Assembly (NCBI GenBank): GCA_002102555.1
Contig: MCFL01000017.1
Location: 372,001-436,000 of the forward strand
Reading direction: 5' to 3'
Length of the DNA stretch: 64,000 nt
Source of the DNA: Catenaria anguillulae PL171
Lineage: Eukaryota > Blastocladiomycota > Blastocladiomycetes > Blastocladiales > Catenariaceae
Position numbers and translations under genes: made by a program. Under the pieces are notes generated by a model. That model was not told the DNA's origin. It saw nothing but the letters and a program-made list of their open reading frames with translations, and did no database searches. This document shows positions 1-11,581 of this stretch, in pieces (the first letter of the stretch is position 1; every line of letters starts with the position of its first letter).

Positions 1-3000
1 TTGCCTGGTTGTGATCACCGCCTTCTTGATTGGAATTACAACGGTGACGACGCAAACCAAAAGCCGGGTTCCCAAACCAGTACTGCGACTTCTCCGCCTC
101 TTGTGTGCATCAGTCATGACCGTCTTTGCCATCCCATTTACGAGCGCCCTTGTCGCTGGGTTGAATTGTTTCACGGGATCGCTGCCCGTCCTGAATCAAG
201 CGTGCACCAGTGCCCCGCACATGCCATTCCTTGTTTTCAGCCCATTGTCGCTGTTGTTGCTGCTCCCCATGCTGTTTATCGGCCCGCTCATGGTTCGTTG
301 CCAAGTGCCTTTTTGCCCGTCTGTCTTCCTTCTTGACACCTGACATGTCCTCCTCAACCATTACAGTTTGCTGACACGTCGCCGTCATCCGAATCGCCAA
401 GGGCTCAAGCAAATGGACGGACAGATTCTCAGTCTGCCGTGATCCGTGTCATTCTCGCGGCCGGTAAGGTCTTGACCCACGGCCGGCCTGGATTGCCAAC
501 GTGGGTTTTCGCTGTCGTCGCATCCATGGGACTTGGTTTCAACACATTCAATCTTGTCAGGTTGCAGCCGTACTACCACACACGAATGAACTTGTTTCGG
601 ACTGTATGACGCATTCCCTCGGTGTTTTTCGACGGCCAGATAACTGACCCTGGGCAAGCGTTTGGTTTTCCAGGGCATGTCGTTTGGGGCCTGCGCATCA
701 ATGATCACGGCACTTTTTTTGCACATCATCTTGGGGCAAAGTGCGGCAAGCGAGCTGTGGCTCCTTATGCTTCTTACCGGCCTGGTCGGAATCGCGGTTG
801 GATGTGCATTATCAGCCTACGTCGCTCGTGCCCAAGTCAAGAAGACGATCGGATACTGGCACAAGCTGCGCAAAGAGGGTGTGATCCCCAACACCACGCC
901 GACTATGGAACAAACCGGCACAGCTACCATGGACCGCGACGCAGTGACGGAATCACCCGTCAGACTCGCGCCCACCACCAATATTGAGCCGCCCATTTCG
1001 TCATCCACGGGTGCCATCAACACGTCCGTGCCCACACCGCGCGTGCTCTACACCAGCAGCCCATCTGTTGCGCCCGTTCCGCCTGAGCGGCACATGCGTC
1101 GGCGACCCGACAGCGACAAATCTGCAGACGCTGCCCCATTCGCGTCAAGCAGCAAGGCGGCTCTGGTCGGCGGGCATATGAACGACTCGACTGCAGGCTT
1201 ACCCACGCTGGTCATGGCGGCGCTGAGTCGCGAAAACAAAGTGTGTATATCTTCCCCATGGTGGCAATGGTTTTTTTTTGCTCACCATGCTAACGGTCTC
1301 ACTTTCAGCAATTGCACAAGGGAAGCTCGAGCGCGCTTGCCCGCCGCCGCTCTGTGCGCGCCTCGGAAGCAGCCTTGATTCCGTTGAAAGAGAAGAAGCA
1401 GCATCACACTTCCACCGACACACTCAAAGCGGTGCTTGAAGAGCAAAAGGAGCCGAGGACAAATGTGTTTGACTCGCCCGAGCAAGTCGAGCGTTCGATC
1501 CGTTTTGTTCGCGGCTACCCGTCGCATCGGCAACTGCAAGTTGGATTCGATATTCTGCAACGCGGGCTATTTGAGTTCCCGAACGACCCACAAGTGTTAC
1601 TCGTCGCCGTGTGGTATCTGACCGAGTTTTATGGTCCCGAAGGCGAACGCGCCGCAGACATTGTCATGCGCTCGCTGCAGGAAGACAAGCGGTCGATTCC
1701 CTTGGACTTGCGCTTCTTCATGTACTGCCACGATCGGGTTGGCCGGGATTCAGGCCGCCAATTGCTCGATTCGGCCGCAGTGGGCCAGCTGGTGCGTCAG
1801 CTAAAGTCACTCCATTTTATGTCATTGTCGTGCGTGCGCGACCTATGGGAGCTCGTGCGTGTCGGGTCAACACCCGAGGCCATGTCGAACGTGATTTCCA
1901 AGCTGGCTGATGCCATGACCGGGGCCGAAGCGTGCTATCGCCGACTATTGGAGCGTAATGCAAAGGACAAGATGATTTTGCGCTTGTATGCGCAGTGGAT
2001 TACCTGGTGTGCTTGCGATTCGACCAAGGCCGCTCAGATTTTGGATTTGGCCGAGGAGGTTGAGACCTTGGAGTCAGTGGCGCATGCCGCCGCCGCTGCC
2101 AGCGCAGCACAACAAGCAAAGCCGGGTGCGGCGTCTGCGCCAACTGTCCAGCTCACTCGCCCGACAAAGGCGAGCGCTGCGCTTCATGACGTTATTCATT
2201 CCGGAGTTCCCGAGCAAGATGAGGAGGACGAAGAGGAATGCCAAGATGACGACGGCGACATCGACTCGACCAAAGACATGGGATCCATGGACGACGTACC
2301 AATCGCCATCCCGCCTTTGGGCCAGCTTGATGGGCGAGAGGCAGTCTTGAACGATATCAAGGCCATGCATAAGACTCGAAAGTTGTCACCCGTCCGCACA
2401 AAGTCGGATCGTGACTCGACTGTACTGGCCAGCTCATCTGGTTCATTGGGGAGCAACAATGTTGCATTCCGTTCCACCAATTCGCTCGCTCAAGTCCAAG
2501 GACAGGTTACGCAGACAAAGGAGATCATCCGCCCACCTCCCGAGGTGGACGAGTTTCAAGACAAGCAGGGGCGCCGACCCGAAGGCGGTGGTGGCCCTGA
2601 AGTCGATCCAATTGAGGCGGGTCATACGGGCTCGCAAACCTCGGGCACCTCGGCCAGTCGGACACAGCGCAAGAAAGCTACAAGGCGTCGGCTGGTTGTC
2701 GAGCGCATGGAGGCCCCGTTGAATCAAATGTGGTTGATGGCCTTGCCTATGCTGTTTTTTGTTGCGAGCGTCGTCTGTGGATTCTTTATCTGCCAGCGAC
2801 TGTTCTTGGACACGTCAAGGTACAAACTACCGCACACCGTTATGGCCCTCTTGACTGTGGACTAATCCAACCGAGCGAATGTCCAGTTTTCTTAACGTTC
2901 AGTTTGACTCGGCACGGAACGCAAGGAGGGCCACTCGCGAAATTATCGAGTCGGTCCGGTTGATGACGTTCGAAACCTTGGCTGGTACCGAGTCAGGATT

Positions 3001-4645
3001 CCGTGGCGCCTTGGCTACAACACGCCGAGCATCGTATGAGTTGGTTGTTGAATATCTGCCCGTCCTGACGCAAAACTATCGCAAGCTTCCCAGTGAGCCA
3101 GCTGTATGATTCACTTGTGTTCTCTGCACGTGTGCAGTGTGAAAGCGATGGAAGTTGTATGCTCACTGCTGATCGTATCCGCATCTACCTGTATTCACGC
3201 AGAAACGCCGTCTGTTCCTTCAACGATCCATCAATGGAACCGTCGACTTTACGCCAATTGAAGTGAGTCCAATCGATGCCGTGGAACGCATTGCCCAAGT
3301 GGCCGCGCTTGCGACTGGATTTGACCAGTATGGCCAGCTCGTTCCCCGCGTATACCAAGCCCTGCCTGATTTGGGCTTTCTTGTCAACCACTTGCCCGAC
3401 CTCGTGGAGCTGGCCACCAAGATTGCCTACGTATACATTGAAGCGTATCAGTCGATTCTCAGCTTGAACTCGACCTACTTGATTCTGTGCGGCGTCCTGT
3501 CTCTGGGCTCGCTCTTGATGGCCGTGGGCGTGATTTACAAACTCGTGCTGCTCAAGTACTTTGAAGGCGAACGGATGGTGCACAAGCTGCTCTTGCAAGT
3601 TCCCAAAAAGTCGGCAAGTGCGATTGTCACAAACCTCGAAGAAGAGCTCGAAAACTTTCGCGAGTGGGTCGAGGGCGACGAGGACGGCGGGGCTAGTGGC
3701 GACGGGAGTTCGCTTGATATGGATATGCGCTTGCCCGCAGGTGGTGCGTCGGCGACGGCCAGTGGTGGTAGGCTCGGAGGCAAAATGCCACGCACAAAAA
3801 AGTACACGCTGACCCTCGGGCTATTTGTTGTGGTCCTGGCTGGGCTGCTCGCCATCATGTACCTCCTCACCATCACGTCGCTCAACCAAAGTGCCGACTT
3901 GAAGCGCATGGTCAACTCTGCCGACCGCCGCCAATATGCATCGCTGATTCGCCTGTACAGCCGCGAGTACGTCAGCCCCGACGTTTCGATTGATTCAAAG
4001 ACTGTGATTCGGTACTTGCGCGGAACCATCGCGGATCTGGTGTCGGTACATGAGAAACTCGTCAATGACGCGGGTGGTCTCTCGGACTCGTTGCCACACC
4101 TCACATCATTGCCTCGCGTGTGTGCGACTGCCGCTCAGTGCCTTTCAGCGCCGGTCAATAGCTCAATTGGGTATACGCTCGAGGTTGCCCAGCTGCCGCT
4201 CAACGCGGCTGTGAATCGCCTCGTGGAAACAGCGACTGAGGTGACAACGGCCATGGTCAATGCCGGGAGTTACGAGGTGTTTATCACGACGCCGCATTTT
4301 GCCAAGTTTGAGCTGCTTTTGCGTCTGTGCACGGACATTATGGCGCGATTGAGTCTATTGGATGCGGGCATTTCGCAAATGCTCAATGACCGAGTTGCAG
4401 TCAGCTCGCTCGTAACTGTGGTTGTGTTTGTCGTGTTTTCAGCCGTGTTGTTTGCCGGGTTGACGGCGGCCATGGTATTTGGATTAGCCAAGTTGAGGAG
4501 GGAATCGAGGACATTGACGACGGTGCCGTTTTTGCTGTCGCAGTCTGTCCTCCAACAAGTCCCTGAGCTCAATGCGTTCCTCGAGTCAGGCGGACTCACA
4601 CTGCAAATCAATCAGGCTGGGGATCAGGAGGCGGGGAGCAGTTAG
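1..4645 (+). CDS. TmcB-like TPR/transmembrane protein, 5'-truncated (copy 1)
   Basis: Partial: the N-terminus lies before the window. I read exons 1-292, 367-603, 674-1240, 1309-2819, 2887-3103 and 3203-4645; every junction keeps phase and has GT-AG ends, leaving about 1,421 visible residues. Order: an N-terminal group of membrane helices (exons 1-3), a Ser/Pro-rich linker, a helical TPR/HAT-like block (about 1480-2070, with VERSIRFVRGYPS and CYRRLLERNAKD), an acidic linker, then a C-terminal half with helices near 2730-2800, 3480-3550, 3810-3870 and 4400-4490. This matches the gene at 58111-63439 along its whole length, including landmarks such as APLNQ, NLEEELE and SRTLTTVPF. The TPR block fits the TmcB/TmcC (tiny macrocysts) family of large membrane proteins; the molecular function is unknown. 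Three of its five introns are shared with copy 2. Confidence 0.8.
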
Positions 4646-5720
4646 TCAGTAATTTGGAGTTGTGTGTAAATACGAATGAATGAATCAGCTTGCGTTCAAG
4701 TAATTCTCGTTGGAATACTGACGCTGACAACGGACCAGATGGCAACCATCGATGGGCAGCTCGTTCCCAGGATCGTAAACACCTCTTGGCAAATTGGCAA
4801 ATTGAGCCCAGCCAGTCACCAGTGGGTAGTCATCTATTCTTGCCCTCACTAGTACTCGAACACTAATCTTCTCCGCCAACGCCGTATGTTCCGAGCTGCT
4901 CGTCGACAACGATGAATACGATGACAGGTACAGGTGAGAGACAGATCGGGGGGCCTTCAAGGAGAGTCCGCTCAGGTGCAACAAAAACGCGGTTGCTTCG
5001 CTCTGCTTTCAGGTGGGAAACTCTCTCAGCCACATTCATCACGTTGGTCAGTCTTTGGCGTGGTCCTTGGCGTCCATCGTCCTTTTTTTTTCGCTCCTCT
5101 GTGTGAGTTCGATCGACGGACGCTTCCTGTCTCGCGGTGCCCTGGTACCAACCTGTGCAGCAAAATCCATCCATCCGATCAATGTGCCGTGCGCTTTCCC
5201 CTTTCCCACAGTGCTGTTTCGTTCTTTGCCCTGCCTGCTGCGCTCCAAGTCCAGACTTGGGATCTTGCGTTGAGCGAGCAAGTTTGGTGACCCCCCGTCG
5301 ATCCTTTTCGTCGCGCCGCCGATCCTTGTTCCCAACCAACCAAAGCACACACACAACAGCCAAACATTGGCCATCCCAACGACATTTGTCTCTCGCTCCC
5401 TTGGCGTCGACTTTGCGCACCTCTTCCCACCCTTCATTCGCGCATTTCCACACTCTGGAACTTGCTGCACTCGCGTGGCCCATCAGATCCACGCCACCTT
5501 CCCGCTAGCCCTGTGTCTTTCCCACACTTCGCCAAAGCAGCCGCTCGTAAGCGCTGTTGCTGTTCCCTCCTCTGCCGTTCTGACTGTGTCTCTCACCACG
5601 CTCTTTTTTTTTTTTGTTTCATTTCCCCCTGTTCCACCTGACGCCGAAAGACAAGGGTCGGTGACTCGCTGGCTGCTTCTCCGCTCCCAACCCACACCGA
5701 CCGGTACCCCTATCAAAGAA
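4646..5720. other. intergenic / 5' region, pyrimidine-rich
   Basis: No credible gene here. The plus strand is rich in C and T, with runs such as the T tract near 5606-5617, typical of a fungal promoter and 5' leader for the gene starting at 5721. The open frames on both strands are short and low-complexity, and match nothing I recognise. Confidence 0.5.
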
Positions 5721-8700
5721 ATGGCGCCAAGCCGCCGCTCGTACGTTTGATTTCTCGTTTTGCCCGTCATTCTTGCCATCATTCCCACACGCCGCTGCCG
5801 TCGTCCCGCCATCATTGCCACGTCACGTCTTGTCATGAACTCTACCCTGCTCTTTCCCACGACCTTTTGGTCATTCATGTTCCCATTTGATTCCGCTCAC
5901 TGCGGTCATCTCGTATGGCGCTGACTCACCCGAGTCAATTACCCTGTTTCAGTCAACGCACCGAGCCGCCCTCGGCGAACACCCGCAGCAGCCGCCGGGC
6001 TTCCCAGTCAGCTTCTGCCGGCCCCAGCACGACCTCGACACGTGCCCGAGCCTCCACCACGGCTGCCACTGCCAAGTCGTCGGCCACGGCCACGGCCAAG
6101 CCCAAGCCCAAGGCATCACCTCGACCGGCAGTCGCCTCCAAGACTCGCCGGCAACTCAAGTCTAGCAAAGTCAGATCCGCGCCCGAGTCAGCCGACGACC
6201 AGTCGGATTCCCAAACTGACGACGGCGACGAATCCGGCAGCGATGACGACAACGACGCTCGAGTCGATCCGACGGATGATGATGACGCACGAAAGCATCA
6301 CACCGAGGAGCTTACTGCTCTCACCCACGAAGTGGTGGATGACGAGGAGGAGACCGCAGGCTTTGTGCGCCGGTCGACTCGCCGCCGCATTTCGTCCGAC
6401 ATGCCTATGGTGGTGATGCCTCCAAAGGCACCCGTAGTCACCAAAAAGGACAAGGACAAGGAGCCCACAAAGGTTGGTGTTCCCACCGCCACTGCCGGCA
6501 GTGGCAGCAGTTCAAGCCGTGGTGCTGTCCGTCGTGGATCGGCTGCATCGTCGTCGTCGTCCAGCGACAAGAAGAACGACTCGTTGTCCACTAACCCTGC
6601 CCCAAGTGCAAGATCGACCCGACGCAAGCCTGTGTCAAGGACGGGGGCTGATAATGTTGTGGTTCAAGTGCCCACGGTCAAGTCGCCACCCATCAAGCGG
6701 GTGTACGGTAAAGGCGAGACTCGTCGCATGTCAACGTCGAGCCAGCCAGGGCCGGGCAGTGAGGAGGAGGATGCGATGGATGTAGACGTGGACGTTGTGA
6801 CTGCCGAGGATGCCACCGGCCACCGCCAAAAGGGCATCACTGACAACACCGAGAGCAGTTTTCTTCGCCCTGCCTTACCCTGCCCCTCCTCAGAAGCCAC
6901 CATCACGGATCGCAGCCCAAACTCAACACCAACCCCTGGCAGCGTTCCCACGGGGCTCGGCTCTGCGGCCGCCCAAGGTGCCACCGAGCCCGCCTCGTCC
7001 GCTACCATTCGCCCCAAGCCCAAAGGCATCAAGCGCGTGGGTAAGCGCAGGCGGCTTGAAGCTGCAGGCGGGCTGCCGGCCACCGGGAGCGTGACGTCGG
7101 CCTCGTCGTCAGATCGCGACGCCACAGCGACCCCACCGCTTTTGCGCTCCACGTCTTCCACGTCTTCGTCCGTCTCGCACTCGCCCGTCATCTTTGGCAC
7201 TCCGCGCAATAGTGTCCATGGACCTGCCGCTCGCTTCGGCCAAGGCGCAATGAATGTTTCCATGGATCCCGGCTTCCCCGCCGATCCGTCGGGCCGCACG
7301 TCCGGCGTGGCCTTTGCTCATCAGCATCAACAACGGCACCCACATCTTGCCTCGCCCGATTCCGCCATGGACCTCACGTCGCCCGTACACAATCACCGCA
7401 CCAGCAACCCTGCGCAATTTGGGCACCCGCACACCCTTGACGCATGGAACTCGTCAGGTTTCCACCACGGCTTGCCGAACCAGCCCTCGTCGCCAACCGC
7501 CCGCGAGTTTGACGGATACTCGTTCGGTTCCCAGCAGCCGCCCTTCTCGCCCGCGCCGTCGTTTGGCGCTGCTTCTGTCGGTGGTGATGTCGTCGACGGA
7601 CGGCCGCACAAGCGCGCGCGCACCGATTCCTTGTCGCTCGTTTCGCGCAACAGTACATCGGCAAGTCAGACGGTTGTAGAGGCCGCGGCCGCCTTGCTCA
7701 TGGTGCGTTTTCTCCGTGACTTGTTTGCTGTTGATTTCTCTGACAGCAATCTCCCCTGCCCCCATCTGAACGCACCAGCAGTTTTCGTCTGCAACGTGCG
7801 CAAACACAAGCAGCGAGGCCGATGTTTCTCCCACGACGGCCGCATCCGATCTCTCTGGTCCACCCACAAACGGACCTTTCTCGCCCCCGCTCGACCACCA
7901 CGACACGGACATGCATCACAACGGCAACCCGTTTGCATCTGCTTGGGCACCCCACTCGCCCACAAGCACAACGTTTGCCTCACCTCCGCATCCTCCACCC
8001 CCGTTATCTGCCGCCCACAGCCCCGAAACGGCCTACCCAACATCGCTGTCTCAATCGTTCCCGTCCATTACAACCGTCTGGCCTTCAGGTAATCTGCCGT
8101 CGATGGGCCCGACCCCACCGCCCACGGCCACATTCGACTCTTCTTCTGCCGCCCCGATTTCACCCACGTTCAACCCATTTGTGCACCTACAGATGCGCCG
8201 CATGAGTATCGAGTCCATGACCGGGGGTTTCAACCCCGGCCTTGCGCCTCCGCTCTACAGGCGCATGTCGATTGATTCCACGGCCGCCACAGGCGGCGTG
8301 AGCATGGGCGGCTACTACACGGACGACGAAGACAACATGCTCATTTCGCCCGTGATGCGCACGGTCGAATTGCGATCACCCTCGCCCTTTACCGGCATGA
8401 ATGGAGGCAATGGTGGACAGCAACCAGGCCCCAACACCAACGGATCCACAACGGCCAGCACCAACGATGGCCAAGATGCGCAGTCGCCAACGTATGCGCC
8501 ATTCTTCACAAACGGCGTGCCCATGGACGCGGCGCGCATTGCGGCCGTCATTGATGCGGTGCGTCGTCCAAACACCATGCAGCCGACGTTGCCCGCTGCC
8601 GGTGTGCAGACTTGGGCGCAGTTGTTCCAGCGTCAACCTGCGGCCGCGGCCGCACCGAATGCTTCAGCGGCTGCAGCACTTGTATCGGCTCAGCCGCCGG

Positions 8701-11049
8701 CGAGTATGGCGGCCGTGTTGGCGAACTTGGATGTCATTCCCGAAGAGGGCGTAGTGCCGTTCACGCTCGAGCAGTTGAATGCCATGGCTGCTGACAGTGT
8801 TGGCGGCTTGGGCGCATTTGGCAACGTGATTCCGGGCATTGCACCTGCGGCTGGCGGTGGCCCGGACGGCTCGCGTCAACCAGACAGCACTCTCTCTGCA
8901 CCCAACTCTGCCGCATCCACGCCCACCATGTCCCGCCAGCGCCCGACCATTCTCGCACAAACAGCCGCACCCATGATCCACCATCCGCCCGACCTGCTCC
9001 GCGAATACGCAAAGCAAATGGCTGACCAGTATCAACTCGCACGCACCGTGGCCGATCCAGTCACAACGCGCGCCATCATGTTGCACATTGTGCTTGCCAA
9101 CCCGCAACGGCCGACGACACTGCCGGAGCTCATCAATGCGTTCCCGCACGTGGATCCGCTTACGGTCGTGCACACGTGTGAGATGTTGGCCGACAGGCCG
9201 TATGCCGTGGCGAGGGAATTGGTTGGGCCGGAGTGCAGTCGCATCAAGGATAGATTGGTCAAGCAGGCGCCTGTTGGGCAAGCACAAGCGGACCCGAGCA
9301 AGTTGCAGGTTGTGAGCCTGTGTAAAATCGCCGTGATTCGCGGCAAGGGTTATCGGTTGGATGAGAGTTATGGGCTGATGGTTAAGAGAGACGGGACTGG
9401 CGCGGCGGCAGCGGCGGGGACTACGGCATCGGCTAGTGGTAGCGCGCCCAGGAGAATTCCGGTTCGTTCCTCTCATCAGTTCACTAGTGCTTGGACTGGA
9501 ACCAGTTCGTGGCTGACTTTGTCTCCCCTTCGTGTTTTAGACCGGATACACCAACAGTCCAGGTAGTTCGCGAGGCCAATTGACGATTCCTACTACACTT
9601 CTCTCGTGCACAACCAAGGGTCGAAGACGCTTCCTCAGGTACAAGGATGGCCACACGTTTGTCCACGGATACGAACTGCCTGCCGTGGTGGTGGCGCATA
9701 CGAGGTCGGCAACCGAAGCAACGCCTGGGACGGTTGCTCCGGGTTCCAGTGTCGCAGCTGCATCGGCGGCCGCTCCACCAACGCCTTCCACGGCATCTGC
9801 ACAATCGAGCGAGGGCCAGCCAGCGGCGGCGTCGACGGCGCAAGCAAACGAGCCGATCACGGTGACGGTGGCGTCGGCAACTGAGCCGACTGCCCAACCA
9901 GCGGCAACGGCCCCGGAGGGTTCGACCGACCAGACGGCTCCCTCTTCCGAGACGAACCCATCAACCAACGCCACACCTGCTGCAGCGGCTGCAGCCTCTG
10001 CTGCTCCAGAAGCTGCTGCACAAGCGCAGCCAGATCGTCAACAACCTTCGCCCGCCGATGATGTCGCTTTGGGCCTGCCCGTTGCTCCATCACCGGGCAT
10101 GTTCACTCCTGCCGTCAAGGAACGGTACCTCAACGCCGTCACGTCTGCCCGTTGGACCGGTCGCCCAGCCGATGCGCTGAAAATGCTCATCAACCTGGGC
10201 CCCGATGCACGCCTGTCGCACCGCGACGTGATTACCCGCTTTGGATCGGAAATCTCGCTGTCAACGCTTACGGTTGCGCTCATGTACTCGTGGGCGCGGC
10301 CCTTGCTGCCCGTGGAGGAGATCCCAAAGGAGGCCAAGCCGGACCTGTGGGATGCAATGGTGGCACATGTCCCCGCAGGCACGGATACCAGCAAGATGCG
10401 GCTGTACCTGTCGATTGGGCTCGAGTGTGAAGGGCTCGAGCAGCCGTGGGCAGAGTGTGTGGTGCCGACGGTCAACGATCGCAAGTATTACTTGCGCGAG
10501 TGGTATGTGTTGGTTGACGGCCCGCAATTGGTGTATGCCGATGGCACCGCACCGACAGTAGCCGAGATTCCAGGTGGTGTTGCCGCGAGTTCGGTAGGGA
10601 TAACGGCGGGGACTGCTGCTGCGTCGGGATCCACGAGGGTAGGTGCGACTGGAACAAGTCGCAATAAGTCTTCCGGGGGCAAGAAATCGTCGGCTTCTGC
10701 CGCTGGATCAAAATCGTCGGCCGGCGCAAGTGGACCCAAGTCTGCAGCTGCATCTGCTTCTGGGACATCACGTCCCGCGGCCGCGGCAGCCGCATCGACC
10801 ACATCGGCCCCATCGCGACCACCGTCGGTGCCAGGTGCTGCAAGAGCGCCGGGATCGATTCCGTCTGCCATCACCCGACCTGTTCCTCCACCTGCCCCAG
10901 CTCCTGCGGCCGCCAGTGCTCCTGCCGGGGCCGCTGCCGCCGGTCCTGTTCCTCGGCCGATTGCTCCGTCCACTGCCGGATCAAGGCTACTGAATGCAGT
11001 CGCGTCTGCCCGGCTGCCTGCGCCATCGTCATCGTCAAGAAGTTATTAG
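5721..11049 (+). CDS. large Ser/Ala/Pro-rich protein of unknown function, probably nuclear
   Basis: Exons 5721-5740, 5953-7702, 7779-9461 and 9541-11049 join in phase to about 1,653 aa. The start is a tiny 20-nt coding exon (MAPSRR) spliced over a 212-bp intron. An open frame does begin at 5915, but it runs through the acceptor at 5952. The first 600 residues are disordered, with acidic runs (5.9-6.3 kb), Ser tracts and basic patches such as KRVGKRRRLE, which look like nuclear localisation signals. Less biased, probably folded blocks lie at about 9000-9390 (a helical stretch around LPELINAFPHVDPLTVVHTC), 9600-9680 (RRRFLRYKDGHTFVHGYEL) and 10110-10540 (KMLINLGPDARLSHRDVITR). The C-terminus is a Ser/Ala/Pro tail. 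I cannot name a family; a chromatin or transcription role is only a guess from composition. Confidence 0.7.
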
Positions 11050-11581
11050 GTCGACACCCAGTAACCCAGTAATTGAATGGTGTGCAGGTGTACAACATTG
11101 CGTGGGCGTTCTGTTCTTTTTTTTCCCCTTTCCCTTCTGTTTTGTCCCCCGCTTCTCTCTTTCCTTGTGCTTCTTAGTGCATGGTCGAACGGCCAGCTCG
11201 AGTTTGTTCTTTATGTTGTCATCGTTTCTATCAGTTCTTGAATCCCCCCAATCGATCCTCCTTGGCTTGCCGGTCAGCTTCCCATCCCATTGCAGTCCCT
11301 CGCCGTGTCTTGTTTTGTGTCCCATTGTAAATATTGATTCCCCCTTGCTCCTCCTGCGTCTTGTTTCCCTGAGTCAGTTGTTGTATTTTCATTTTCTTTG
11401 CTTGCTGTCGTCTCCATGTCCTCTTCACAATTGATCAAGTATCACAATATATCCGCAGTTCGAGTCTTGTCAATTTCGACTTGCAAATGTTTCCTGTCTG
11501 TCTCGCGGCCGTTCGGTCACGGTGGCAACATAAGCCTGCCAGCCACCACTGGCAGACGCCTGCCTGACGCGGGATGATGGG
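11050..11581. other. intergenic, T/C-rich
   Basis: Probable 3' region of the preceding gene: T-rich stretches such as 11115-11165 and no coding signal. Nothing else recognised. Confidence 0.5.
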
